DNA from: Serinus canaria
Taxonomy: Eukaryota > Chordata > Aves > Passeriformes > Fringillidae
Direction of reading: 5' to 3'
Assembly (NCBI RefSeq): GCF_022539315.1
Contig: NC_066315.1
Coordinates: forward strand, 90,808,990-90,872,989
DNA: 64,000 nucleotides
Shown: one piece after another, positions 50,901 through 62,424 of the stretch
Numbering within the stretch: the stretch's first letter is position 1
Layout of the letters: the number at the start of each line of letters is the position of its first letter
Position numbers and translations under genes: made by a program
Notes under the pieces: generated by a model
The model's input: the letters and a program-made list of their open reading frames with translations, nothing else
Databases searched by the model: none
What the model was told of the DNA's origin: nothing

Positions 50901-52075
50901 GCTGAACTTGACAATAGGCACCACTTTGCCAAGATATGTATGTTTCATCTTTTATCAGCTACAGTGTGACAAGAATGAACACAAAGCTAAATTTATATGT
51001 AATCCTAAATCATATATATTCAAATAAAAACTACAAGAGCACGTTTTCAGCTTTCAGAGTTGCATTTGCATATAAAGCCACTATTTCCCCAAGGTCTTGC
51101 TCCCTTTTATAGCTCCCAATAGTAACATTTCAAATTCTGTTTTCATTAGTGAACATCCCATTATTTGAAAAGGAAATAGCTAGTTATATATCATGAAAAT
51201 ACAGCATTCTCTTGAGTTACTTGAATAAAAAAGAATATGCTTTTAACATATTTGAATCAGATCTGTCTAGGTATGCTACAAGATTATGCTGAGTTTTGAC
51301 TGTACCATTGATACAGTGGCTTATTCAATAAGAAACCAAACACGAGTGCAGTGGAAGCATAATGGATTGGATGCATTTCTTCAGAAAAGAGCCATAAAAC
51401 TCACTGCAAGAGCAATGACTATAAATCATTATTTAAATATGCAAAGACCCTTATTTTCAATGTGCTCACAAATGGAACATTTCCAAGACAATAAAGCTGT
51501 CTGCAGGAATTCACACAACAGTGGCCGATCCCTTTCTACTTCAGTTCAATGTTTCAACAGAATTCTCTACCTCACAGCTACTTTATTACATATGTACACT
51601 TGCACGTAGCAGTTTGAAACTCCAAAATATTTTTAGGGGGATGAATTCCAGCTAAATTCCTTAAAGAATCTTTCTGTGCCAAGACTCCAAGACTGGTCTC
51701 TCCTCTCCCAGATTCTATCATGACCACAATGAGTAGGTTCCTTCCTGGGCCAGTAGGACTGAGGAGTTTTGTTGGAGCCATAGTGCCTGGCACTCACTCT
51801 GAGGGCAGAGAAGGTATCACTATCTCCCATGCACAGCAAGACAGGCTCTATAAAGAACCAACTGAATGCTTACTGTGTTCACACAACTTAAAGCTGTACC
51901 ACAGGGTAGTTGTGTGTAAGGGGAAAAAGTTGCCAGGACATATTAAACCTCTGTGTGCTTGACTTAACTGTGTGTGAAGAAACAAGAATCTCTTTTTTAG
52001 ACAAAATAACATGACATTTTTTTCCACTTGACTATATTAATCTCTCGAAAAAATAAAATTATCAATATGAAATAC
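44985..52075 (-). other. Intron between exons 8 and 9 (7.1 kb)
   Basis: Contains the TTTTGCAC/(ATCT)n repeat cluster at 50333-50545. A slightly GC-richer patch at 48050-48350 gives overlapping open frames on both strands without recognisable products. No dynein exon is missing between LPLK and ANLAL. Confidence 0.8.
50333..50545. repeat. (ATCT)n microsatellite within five degenerate TTTTGCAC-(A)-TATA units
   Basis: A tetranucleotide/heptanucleotide atct/atctatc array occupies about 50403-50449. On both sides lie copies of ttttgcac followed by an A-rich and TATA-rich tail, at about 50337, 50374, 50453, 50490 and 50533. The spacing is irregular (about 35-80 bp), which suggests an older tandem array disrupted by expansion of the inner microsatellite. 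Confidence 0.7.
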
Positions 52076-52243
52076 CTTAAGAGGAAGAACTTCTTTATTA
52101 ATACCATAGAAGTAAGCCATTGCTTGTGTCCATGAGCAAAGACCTGCTACATTTCCACACACTTTTTTAGCAGTCTCAAGATTATAATCCTCCATATCCA
52201 AATAGGGCTCTAAAAGCTCCACAGTTTCTTCTGTAATTGAGTC
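52076..52243 (-). CDS. Dynein heavy chain exon 8 of 23 (microtubule-binding domain, second half)
   Basis: A 168-nt exon, phase 0 at both ends, residues 699-754. It reads [20 protein letters not shown] and then [20 protein letters not shown], ending [16 protein letters not shown]. The [11 protein letters not shown] block closes the stalk-tip domain in this class and INKEVLPLK leads into the descending stalk helix. The donor is gtattt. Several residues ([15 protein letters not shown]) look closer to remembered DNAH8 than to DNAH5. Confidence 0.95.
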
Positions 52244-54826
52244 CTTGTCAATGAAAAAGAAAAAAAATGTTTTTTAAAATGGGTTTTTGAATAAGGTCTG
52301 CTTCACAGAAATTTTTCTTTTTAAAACCATAGGGTACCACTTCTTACAGAATAAATCAACAAAGCAACACTGTTGCCTTTCACTCTTATAAAGGACAGAT
52401 TAGCAGTTTTTCTGTACCCGTGAAAATAACTCCTACTTCTATTGCAACAGATTGACTTGAGTTGGCATTTAATATCCCTATCTGACAAATAAGCTTTACA
52501 GATGTTCCTAGTGCTCATAGCTCCATGACAATGGAGCTGTTCTAAGTTATAGCTGCTACAACACTGCACCTTCTTCTCTTTCCCCCTCAACCAGATGTCT
52601 TTGCCCCGTCTTTAATACCCTCACCAACACTCAGTGATCTAGTCTGGAAACTGTTCTGGCAGAAATATAAGTCAGAAAACTACTGAATAATTTTCTTCTA
52701 GTCTGGTTCCATAAACAACCTCACCATGGCATCAGACAGGCACTGGTGTGAGCACAGCTAAAGGAACCAAACATTTAGGTTTCAGAAGAAAAAGGGTGAA
52801 ACTGCAAAGCACTGTCTTCACTTCACTGAAGATAACCCTTTTCCTTAAGAGCAAAATAATTTTTTTCAGCTCTTATTCTAATCCCAGGGCTTTTTCCCCC
52901 CTTTCACAATCTGCTGAGAATATGAAAAGCCAGATCTTTGATGATGGCGGTTAATCTATAATTATGTAAGTGTCAGAAGAAAATGGAATTCACCTCCTAG
53001 AGCAAGGTAGAAAGTAGAAGAGCTTATACAGGCTAAAAATGACTGCTTAACAATAGATATGTTAAGAATCTTCCCTTTTTTTGGCAATGTATTAATGCCT
53101 TTCTTTTAATGCATCTAAAAATCATTCACCATTCATACTGTCAAGCAATTTATCCTTTTCTTGTTTTTCTGCACAGCAGAAAACTCTGCCTTGTACTTAT
53201 CTGATCCTTAGCTACTGTAAAAAAAAAAAAATTCACTATATTACTCCCAAGATCAGACATGGTGATGTTTTCACTGTGATTGTTTGCTAAAATGTAAAAT
53301 AGTGCTGGACAAAAATTTTGACATTTTTATTCTCCTACTCAAAATAATGAGCTAAAAATCTGGCAAAGGTGAAGCAAAGATCAATCAGCAGTGGCCTAAA
53401 TCTCTGCTCAAAAGCTTGGAAAATGTCAAGCTTTTCCTTTTAAGTAATTAATTTTGAACTCAATTAACTTCTTCATCCACGAATTTTCATTGCCTAAAAA
53501 AATATTAGGAAAGAACAAAAGTCTCACAAACAATTAAACTGTATAGTCTACTGAGACACAATGAGCTTTCTTGTCATATATACTCAAAATGAGAAATAGA
53601 CAGCATATGGAGGACCTCATCAGGGATTGAAGTAGTCCAGTATTCTAGTCCATGTTCACCAGTATCACTTCCTGCAAGAACTCAGTCCCACAGAAGTTGT
53701 TCTGACTCCTCTGAGTTAAATATGCTGCCAACTACCAGCAGGAATACATGCACTATTAATAAGTGCCAAAACTCTGGAAGTCTCATTAGACAGAAACTTG
53801 AGTAAGGAGGGCATAATTAGTCCTCGCTATCTTAAAACTAATTTCCTCTTTCTGTTTAGTGGAGATAGCACTCGGAAAAGTGACCAGACTGACAGCCTCA
53901 GGAAAAAACTGTCTACAGAGGCAGTGCAAGTTTCCACAATATGGCTCTCTGGGAGAAATGGCTCCTGGGGATAGTGAGAATGATCTTCACAACAAAAACA
54001 CTCCAGCAGCTTAGAAAAGGCATCAGCAAAATGCACAGTTAAGTAGATTAAAACATTAGTGTACAAATGAAAGTATGTTCTTCAACATTGCAGGAAAACC
54101 AGGTTTTGCTGAAATCTGCTTGGTCTCCTGGATTTTAAAGTTGGGCTATGATTCTGCCATTTCATGTTCTACCCCAGGTCTTTTTCTGGTCCAGCTACCT
54201 GTGACATCTTTCTTCTCTTCCCTATAGAGAATCTTCCTTTGTCTCACAGTTCAGTGAACCTTGCAAAAGTTTCTGTCCTGATAGAAATAAAACCTGTTCA
54301 CTTTTATTTTTCTTACTTTTTATTTTTCTTTCTTCTTAGTTGATAATAAAAATATTCTTCATTTCACTATTTTTCTTGTGAAAGAACCCCAAAAGTTCCC
54401 TAATCATCTCATTACCTTTCCTGATAATTTTTTCTTATTTCCTGCCAGCTCCCCAGCAAATTTGAGACAGAATTGTCGAGTGTCTTACAGGCAAACAGGC
54501 CTGGTAGCACTGGAGAAGGTGAGCCATTAAAAAGCCAAGAGTGAGCCCTTTTAAGGCAAATTCCTACTCAGAAGCAGGAACTTCCTGAATAAGATAACAC
54601 TCAGCTTCTCAAGATTTGATCTAGTGCTTGGGATACTTCTGTCTGCTAGAAGCCACTGCATGGCCCAGGAGAAAAATTACTGAGATAATGAACCATGAAA
54701 ATGAAAAAGAATAGTCACCAAGTACCTGCAATTATAGATAGACAAAACTGTTTCAAACTTCCTTTGCTGGTAGAAGACAGTCTGAACACAGTAATTGGAG
54801 CAGTAGCGCCCCTATTAATTACTTAC
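52244..54826 (-). other. Intron between exons 7 and 8 (2.6 kb)
   Basis: AT-rich with homopolymer runs. No transposon or exon recognised. Confidence 0.8.
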
Positions 54827-55042
54827 CTTCTGAAAACTAAGCAACATGCTAAGAAATCCTGAATTATTCATTAGCTTCTGAGCCTCAGTCCATGACGGCT
54901 TCACACCTGGGTGTTCATGATCTAGTGTCACTGAGTCTACCTTCCTTTGGAATAAAAGCAGTACGCAGTCCATGATCCGCATTATCAGGTGAGGAGGTTT
55001 GCCCAGTTTGCGAACAGTTGCAATGTCAGAAGGTTTTATTGT
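54827..55042 (-). CDS. Dynein heavy chain exon 7 of 23 (microtubule-binding domain)
   Basis: A 216-nt exon, phase 0 at both ends, residues 627-698. It begins [20 protein letters not shown] and continues [18 protein letters not shown], the highly conserved first half of the stalk-tip microtubule-binding domain. A more variable loop follows ([18 protein letters not shown]), and the exon ends LLSFQK before a consensus gtaagt donor. The acceptor has a clear pyrimidine run ending tttttcag. This domain contacts tubulin during the power-stroke cycle. Confidence 0.96.
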
Positions 55043-55404
55043 CTGAAAAATTAGAGAAGAAAATAGTCCGTTTATATAAGCAGCCACTCGATTGCAAAGA
55101 ATGATGTTCTTTTGGGAGGACTCTACAGGTAATGCAATTGCTGCAGTTTTGCAGGTCCCTCAGAAGCACTACTGCAGAAAGTCCTTAAAGGTAGTCCCAC
55201 TCTATGACTGCTTTACTACCTGACAGTTGAGTACTGCCCATCTTACCTCTTCCCTTCTTGTTTTCAGGGTTTTTTCTACAAGGATTTTCAGATTAGTGCC
55301 ATTCTTTCAATCCCCTGTATCCTCCCAAGTTAGAAGCATAAGTCATAATTTTGCACATAATAATCATTAACTGCATGCATGCTCAGAATATCTTTGCTCC
55401 TGAC
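55043..55404 (-). other. Intron between exons 6 and 7 (362 bp)
   Basis: Short intron with weak gtcagg donor and strong tttttcag acceptor. It contains no recognisable feature. Confidence 0.85.
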
Positions 55405-55685
55405 CTGCAGGGCTGCCTTGGCTTCTTCCAGTGCAGGTCTTGCAGCTTCAAGCTTCTCCTCTGCTGCTGCTTTATCAATGGCAATGTCATCCACAATAGC
55501 CTGAGCCTTGTCTTTTACTGTTTGCACCTGCATTTTAACTTTTTCTGCAGCATGGGCTTTCATAGTTACTTCCAATAAAACTTCATCAGCTTTTTTTGAA
55601 GCTATAGCCAAATCTTTCTCCTTCATAACCAACTCCTTCGAGAGCTGATTTACAGAAACCTCAGCTTCCATCAGTTTTGCAAGAC
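55405..55685 (-). CDS. Dynein heavy chain exon 6 of 23 (stalk coiled-coil helix 1)
   Basis: A 281-nt exon, residues 533-626. It completes the split glycine and reads [20 protein letters not shown], then a lysine-, glutamate- and alanine-rich helix through [12 protein letters not shown] and [14 protein letters not shown] to [19 protein letters not shown]. The continuous heptad-like pattern without proline until ARPALEEA is the ascending stalk helix that links the AAA ring to the microtubule-binding tip. The donor, gtcagg after CAG, is weaker than usual. Phase agreement with the next exon (AALQ then TIKPSD) makes it secure. Confidence 0.95.
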
Positions 55686-56857
55686 CTGTGGTGGACAAAT
55701 TCCATTTTAGCAACAGGAAGACCTATGGAGAAAGTAACCTCAGTGAAGCAATGTGGATATTTTAAATAAATCACTTAGATTCCTATTTAGAAACACCAGT
55801 GAGTAATCCCATTGATTGAGCACCAAAATTCAGTAGGGGATTTTTTTTTTTTAATGCATAAAACCGTTCAGAATCTGTCACTTCATCACTTATTTATGTT
55901 CTTATACATGAGAAGGAGACTAAATATTAAACACACATGCTCAAAAACATTAGCATGGAAATGACAGTCTTAAGAATGGTGTGTGAAATCTCTGAAATCT
56001 GTGAGAACATGAAAAGTACTAGGTTGTACTCTGTACAAAACCAAGAGGAGGAACCTGGCAATGAAAGCAAAGACATAGGAGAGTGGGCTGAGCTTCTAAA
56101 TTCAACATTACATGAAGATCCAAAAGAGATGGGGGTAAAAAAACCTAAAGATTCTTGAGCAATACAATGCTCCAATCATTTGAACAAATTATGAGAAAAT
56201 CTCTTAAGTATAAACATACTTATATATAAATGCATGTCTCTAAATGTTAATGCATTATATATATCTTTCTAGCTCTAAAAACCCCACGTTTGTTCTTCCA
56301 GACAGCCAGCTACCCTTTACCTTTGGACTTGTGTGTACAGAGGGCAGGTCTGCAATTTATGTTCACATTCAGTTCCAAACAGCATTCAGTTTAGGAGACT
56401 CTTTAATTGTTTACAATGTGTGACCATGTACAGAGCAATGTTTTAAAACTGTACCTTTGGCACATACCTGTTTCTTTAAAAAATTCTTCAGAGGGACTGA
56501 ATATGATCACTTAATTACCTTTTCTCAGATTTACTCATGGTATGCTTACATGTGAAAACTAGGATCTCATTAGTTCCTTGGAATACATACATGTTGAAGG
56601 AAGAGTTTCAGGTATTTTAACTGCTAACTAATACTATTTCAAAAACTCCCCTTTAATCTGCACATTCATAAAGTTCATGGAAACAAAACCTCTGCACATT
56701 TTGTAATCACACACAATACAGCTGAAAATATTTGAGTCTGCTTCCAAAAGAATGTGAGATCACAATCTAAATCCACGCTTTCATATCCTTTTATTCAGAT
56801 TCTTTTCACCCTTTTAAAAAAATGAAAGAAAAAAAAATCAAGAAGCTTTTACAGTAC
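55686..56857 (-). other. Intron between exons 5 and 6 (1.2 kb)
   Basis: Phase-1 intron at the base of stalk helix 1. Nothing recognised inside. Confidence 0.8.
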
Positions 56858-57522
56858 CTGTTCTCATGCGTTCAGACAAACTTCCAAGACTGGCAAACTT
56901 CTCTTTGTAAATAGTTTTGTAACCTTCAATGAAGGACAAGTAAGATTTTGGTGTGACAAAAGTCCGTCTCCTATATCGTTCAAAGTATTCAATACATTTT
57001 TCAGCTACAATATCTTGAATTGTTCCCATGGTGTTAACAACACTATGTTTCACTTCATCTGTACACTCAATATGGTAAGAAGATAAAAAATGCTGTGCAA
57101 CTGCTACAAGAGCATCTTTAGGCCACTGCTGGAACCAGTCTATGGTACAGCCTGAAATCAGACCTGGAAATCTGAGCGCACGAGTTCTAAATTTTTCCCC
57201 AACAGGAGAAAAACAAAGAACCACATGCAGGTTATTCCGAACTCGAGCAAGAAAGTAATTATAAAGATTTTCACCAGTGGGACTAAGCCTTGGGTACTCC
57301 TTCTTCATTGCTGGAATCAGGTCTTGTGTGATTTCACCTATTTCATCCCGTGCAAAAAGATTTGAGACTTCACCTGAAGCCAAAACATTGTTCATGTACT
57401 CAAGAAAAGATTCATCTCTGACTTCATTGTCCGTGAATATAAAGACAACACCCTTTCCTTCTTGACCAGCAGCGCGATACAACATTTTCAGATCATCCAA
57501 AAGGTTGTTGGTGGCATATGTT
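56858..57522 (-). CDS. Dynein heavy chain exon 5 of 23 (AAA4 core, start of stalk)
   Basis: The largest exon in the window, 665 nt, residues 311-532 plus part of 533. After a tattccag acceptor it completes the split arginine codon and reads [20 protein letters not shown]. The block [20 protein letters not shown] is the AAA4 Walker B region. It has TDN where cytoplasmic dynein has a DE pair, a difference general in axonemal chains. Then follow [45 protein letters not shown] and [14 protein letters not shown], which leads into the stalk base. It ends in SERMRT and one base of glycine before gtactg. Confidence 0.96.
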
Positions 57523-59226
57523 CTGGAATAGAAAAGGGTTATGGGAAGAGAGAACAAGAATTACAGATCACCTTAGGAGATATGTATCATCTGGATCAGC
57601 TTCCTTGAGGCAAGAAAAAAAAATCTAGATAAGAACTTAATATCATAGGTCCTGGTTACATTTTTTAAGTTTCTTTTTTATAAACATTTTCCCAAAGTGA
57701 ATGATCAGTAGTATAAATCATGTGAAATGAGGTGAAGTCAACAAAATAATGTGCTGGGGAAAAGTAAGCTGAGAGCAATACTATATCTAAGGCAATTATG
57801 ATGCTGTTTTGTATCCCCATGGCTTGCAGACGTAAATTCTTTATTAGAAATAGGTTAATACAGCTGGATTAAGTTGTCAAGTAGGTTCTGATACCTGTAA
57901 CCATTATGTAAATACAGCTGGATTATCTTCTGAAGATATTGAGAGCAGGTTAAAGGAAATCATTGGGAGACAGAAGAGAATGAAACTGAGGGGTTTATTG
58001 CGTTATATGGTTTAACTAAAATCAAGCCCCAGAAATTATGTTTGAACATTATCACTTGGGCTGATCAGCTCTTCTGCAAATGGAGACCATCACTCCTTCT
58101 GTTGTTATGGGTCTTATAGCTGGTACACACACTAAGTAAGATTCAGATAAGTCAACAGAAATTCAACTACACATTTCAAATTGTGCAGTATAAAATGACA
58201 TAAAGTAATGTTAATAAAATGGCAGATTTTGTCCCAAGCCAACTAAAGCTGAAATTAGAAACCTCTTTTCTTTGTAACCAGTCTCTTATTTCCAAGAATG
58301 TCTTCAAAGTCGTAAGTAATTTGTGCAATACACACATGACCCATTCTTCACATATTAAATATGCCACACAGGAAGTGTCCCAATTCTCTTTCAGCTCCAT
58401 CTTATTTCTGCTCTATAAATACCCGTAAAGTAAACACTTCAGAGCTTGAGAAACAGTCCAGCTTTTTGTATCAGTTTGTATGTGTCAGCTACAGTTATTA
58501 CAGTGATTTTTGGTGTTCTGATAGGAAAGTAAGAATTTTTCTACTGAGTCAGAATAGCAGTGTATCTGGTTCAATAATCTAACACCAGTTATGGGAAATG
58601 ATACTTAGAGACAAAACATGACCCAGCATCCACTCTTAACTGCTAATTTCATTCTTCCTGCTTCCATATTCATTGCCATTATTAATATTTGTCTTATTAA
58701 TCTTGGAAATCTAGGGATTCTGTTCTTTCACTTGGGGTTTTTTCTTTCCCTCCTTTTTTTGTTCTCAGTTTTCCTTTCTTCTGCTTCTGGGACACAGGAA
58801 GAGATTGTGATATGGCTTTCTTTATCTTTCCTTTCATCAGAAGCCTCATAACATTATTCATAGATCTAATATGTCTCTCTAAAGAATACTTCTCAGCATT
58901 TTAAATAGTTTGCAAAGGAGAATACACTCTGCTGGTCTTTATTGCTTAGCCCTGTAAACCATATGTCAAAACAGACAAAGAAGGAAGGCAGTAGCTCCTC
59001 CCTTTCACTTCAAATTTCTATAAATTACAGAATTCCAGCACTACAAAATCTTAACTCATTTAACAGAAAATTTCATGATGCTGTTTGGCTATATAAGACT
59101 GGAAATGTCATTTAGAATGAGGGATAAAATTTGAGAGGTTTGCATTTCTTTAGGCTGATTGTGAGGAGTTCATTTCTACAGCAAATTAAGGAGCAAATGT
59201 CCATGTACACTTTAACATTGTGTTAC
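57523..59226 (-). other. Intron between exons 4 and 5 (1.7 kb)
   Basis: Phase-2 intron splitting the arginine after QITLT. It includes a small direct duplication of atacagctggatta (about 57857 and 57912). No transposon recognised. Confidence 0.8.
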
Positions 59227-59381
59227 CTTGTTAAAGTAATCTGGAAGCTGTCGTGTCCAGCAATGTATGCTGCTAGTCTGGTCAGACTCTGCTTTCCAGA
59301 TCCACCCACACCCACCAACAATGCATTTCCTCGTGGAGTACGAATAATCCGTGATATTTTAATCAAATGGATGATTGCATC
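59227..59381 (-). CDS. Dynein heavy chain exon 4 of 23 (AAA4 P-loop)
   Basis: A 155-nt exon starting in phase 0 and ending two bases into an arginine codon; residues 260-310 plus part of 311. It carries the AAA4 Walker A motif GVGGSGKQS at residues 283-291, preceded by [10 protein letters not shown] and followed by [10 protein letters not shown] and SFQITLTR. The lysine and serine expected to contact nucleotide are present, so AAA4 should still bind nucleotide. The borders are a tacacag acceptor and a gtaaca donor. Every residue fits the axonemal outer-arm heavy-chain pattern. Confidence 0.96.
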
Positions 59382-60015
59382 CTGTGTATTGAGAGAAAAG
59401 GGGATGAAGAGATGCAAAAATGATGCATTGTACAATCAACTAGAAGCATGTCACCAAGCAACTGCTTCTCAACAGCTGGATGGCTTCTCTGGAGTCTAAG
59501 ACTCACTCCTTTACTCATCAAAACCAACAGGGGATTTTCCCCTGACTTCAGTGGGCAGCCAGCTAACTCAAGAGAAATATCCTTTTCTCAAGCTTGTATG
59601 AAGCAATGTCATATGCACAGTTTGTCATCAGCAGAGCTGAGGGCATACTCCTTAGGGGACAGCAGGAAAAGCAGAAAGGACTCCTCCAGCCTTTTAGCTG
59701 ACCTATTTACAAGCTCTCTAAAAAGACTGACAAAAGTAAAATGCAAGTGCACTATAGGCATTTCTTATTCAACTGCTGTAGTTATTCTATCAAACCACCC
59801 AAACTAAAGTTGAAGAAAGCATTGTGCATCAAGACCTTTGACAAGGAGATGACTTTCAGGAAAGCAAGACGACATTCACAGTGTGCACTGTGTAGACAAC
59901 CTAGATGTTCTGAGCCATCTCCAAAATAATGTGATAGAAACTTACAAGACCTATGTATCACTAAGTGCAAAAGACCAGGCACTTTCTGTATTAATACAAT
60001 TACAAGCATTAATAC
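59382..60015 (-). other. Intron between exons 3 and 4 (634 bp)
   Basis: Phase 0, donor gtatta, acceptor tacacag. No recognisable feature. Confidence 0.85.
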
Positions 60016-60255
60016 CTTGAAAAATACTAAATCCATCTTTGATCCTCTGACAGTTTCATTGTACTGTTGCATAAACATCTGTAATCTTTCTGCCAAGTAA
60101 TCCAAAGATGGGATAGGCTCATAAATTTTAGGAGCCTTCAACTCTGCATCATCAGGTTCATCTCCAGCAATCTCCGGGTCATCACGCAAGAAATCCACAA
60201 AGTATAATTCTGTGCATTTATCCCCAATATCTTGACCATGTTCCTCAGAAACAAT
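60016..60255 (-). CDS. Dynein heavy chain exon 3 of 23 (AAA3-AAA4 junction)
   Basis: A 240-nt exon, phase 0 at both ends, residues 180-259. It begins IVSEEHGQDIGDK after a ttgtag acceptor and ends MDLVFFK before gtatta. The block YFVDFLRDDPE and the later PKIYEPIPS are characteristic of DNAH5/DNAH8-class chains, where an acidic linker (here EIAGDEPDDAELKA) separates AAA3 from AAA4. The intron to exon 2 is only 88 bp, the shortest in the window. An open frame running past the donor to 59782 has no family similarity and is intron. Confidence 0.93.
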
Positions 60256-60343
60256 CTACAACAATACATTAAGGATTGCTTTAGTAATGAAATATGTCAT
60301 TGGCCTCTTTCTGTGGCAAATACTAAAAATACTATTTGCTTAC

Positions 60344-60550
60344 CTTCCTCATCATGTCTTCAAACCAGTCTTTATCGCTTTGACTGACGAACCTGTCTGC
60401 AATAACTCGTCTGCACTCATGTTGGAATAATGCTACCAAAACACTGATGCTCTGGCAGACATCAGAAGTAACTGTAAGTATTCCTTGCCAAACACGACTG
60501 AGGTCTCGTAAATTGAAGATGTAATGAAATTTAGCTGGAGTTGGTAACAT
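60344..60550 (-). CDS. Dynein heavy chain exon 2 of 23 (AAA3 small subdomain)
   Basis: A 207-nt exon, phase 0 at both ends, residues 111-179. It starts [20 protein letters not shown], a hallmark block of dynein AAA3 just after the sensor region. It continues with [20 protein letters not shown] and ends MMRK before a gtaagc donor. The initial ATG is an internal methionine, not a translation start: it follows a tgtag acceptor directly and continues the frame of the preceding exon. The middle segment, [14 protein letters not shown], is less conserved, as is usual for this part of the family. Confidence 0.95.
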
Positions 60551-62424
60551 CTACAAAATAATGTCATGAATTATATTCAAATAACTGCTAAATGAAAATA
60601 TTTTCTACTTAATATTAAGTGAAAGTGAATATGGATATTTTCACAAACTTTGGTCTTGCATTAAAGCATAAAAACTTGCTTAGCATTGAAGAGGCAACTG
60701 TAAAATGAAGAAACTACAGTAGCAACAACCATCTCTTTAATTTCACATAGATTTCATCTGAGTTTCTTTTAATGTTTAGAGTCCCAGGAACATGCATTGA
60801 AGGGTAACCAGTGATGGCACTGGAGACTACAGTAAAAATGTCAATATTGCCTATCCTGTGGAGCTGCTCCTGCCCTTTCTTTCAGATAATTTCTGCTATT
60901 CTCTTTTGTCCTTTCCAATAACATCTGGGGAAGGGAAGGGAAGGGAAGGGAAGGGAAGGGAAGGGAAGGGAAGGGAAGGGAAGGGAAGGGAAGGGAAGGG
61001 AAGGGAAGGGAAGGGAAGGGAAGGGAAGGGAAGGGAAGGGAAGGGAAGGGAAGGGAAGGGAGGGAAGGGAAGGGAAGGGAAGGGAAGGGAAGGGAAGGGA
61101 AGGGAAGGGAAGGGAAGGGAAGGGAAGGGAAGGGAAGGGAAGGGAAGGGAAGGGACGGGAAGGGAAGGGAAGGGAAGGGAAGGGAAGGGAAGGGAAGGGA
61201 AGGGAAGGGAAGGGAAGGGAAGGGAAGGGAAGGGAAGGGAAGGGAAGGGAAGGGAAGGGAAGGGAAGGGACGGGAAGGGAAGGGAAGGGAAGGGAAGGGA
61301 AGGGAAGGGAAGGGAAGGGAAGGGAAGGGAAGGGAAGGGACGGGAAGGGAAGGGAAGGGAAGGGAAGGGAAGGGAAGGGAAGGAAGGGAAGGGAAGGGAA
61401 GGGAAGGGAAGGGAAGGAAGGGAAGGGAAGGGAAGGGAAGGGAGGGAAGGGAAGGGAAGGGAAGGGAAGGGAAGGGAAGGGACGGGAAGGGAAGGGAAGG
61501 GAAGGGAAGGGAAGGGAAGGGAAGGGAAGGGAAGGGAAGGGAAGGGAAGGGAAGGGAAAAAATTGAGAAAACAGTATTTGGGAAAATATTTACAACCTAG
61601 CAAAAGCTACATTTTCTCTAGGAAAGGAAGTTAATTAGCAGTAATAAGCACCAGCACTGTTGAATATATTGGCCAATAGGGATGAGTGAATAGTTTCACT
61701 AGAAGTTCCTCTATTTCTCTATGTAAACCAAGTACAGTGAATTGTTTGTGAAATCCTGACCAACCTTTTCTTGCACAGGAATTTAACAAATCCCTATCTT
61801 TCCACCACTCTCCCCCACTTTTCTCAGAAGAAGAACAAATTTGACATGCATTTCTCTGCTGTAGTTTTGTTCTTTTCAAATTTAATTCTATACCTAATAT
61901 TTTTGTCTCTCTCAAAGCAAAATTTGCCCAGAAATTGCAGTCAAATGTTTTTAACAGTCTGTTTGAAATGGAAAAAGTTAATATTTTTTAATATTAAAAG
62001 TTAATATTTTTGAATATTTTCTAACTGATTCCCTCTCTGCCAAATTTGACTTCTTTCCTAAAATTCAGATCTTCAAAGTTTCTCGCAATCCCAAACAGCT
62101 TTTACAGGAGATTCCTATCTAATTTTTAATTTCTGGTTCCTTGTGTTCTTAACATTTTCTCAGCCGGTAGATCTCTCAATCTTCCTATCAGCTATGTCTA
62201 CTGTGTTATATGTATTTAATGTGATGCTTATATCAGCTACAAGAAACACTGCATTGGGATTTTCATCAGTAACTTGGTGCTCAGAGCATCCAATTCAGAA
62301 CAGAGGCATCAGCCAGCAGTTACACCCACAGGTCACAGCTTCACAATATGAACTACAAACAAACATGACAGTACAAAAGGTACAGTACAAAAGATGTTTC
62401 AAAGCTTACTAAATGTAATTTTAC
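60551..62424 (-). other. Intron between exons 1 and 2 (1.9 kb)
   Basis: One third of this intron is the GGGAA array (60927-61557). On the gene's sense strand the array reads TTCCC and ends about 376 nt upstream of the exon 2 acceptor. Confidence 0.9.
60927..61557. repeat. (GGGAA)n pentanucleotide microsatellite, about 631 bp
   Basis: About 126 units of GGGAA on the plus strand, very uniform. I see four GGGAC variants (near 61155, 61271, 61341 and 61482). There are also a few single-base losses giving GGGA or GGAA units (near 61061, 61383, 61417 and 61443). All purines on one strand and all pyrimidines on the other gives a mirror-symmetric tract. The long open frames on both strands (258 and 235 codons) are artefacts of a stop-free repeat. 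Confidence 0.98.

Noticed and set aside
60858..61634. Overlapping open frames of 258 and 235 codons on both strands
   Set aside because: They are direct translations of the GGGAA/TTCCC microsatellite, which lacks stop codons in these frames.
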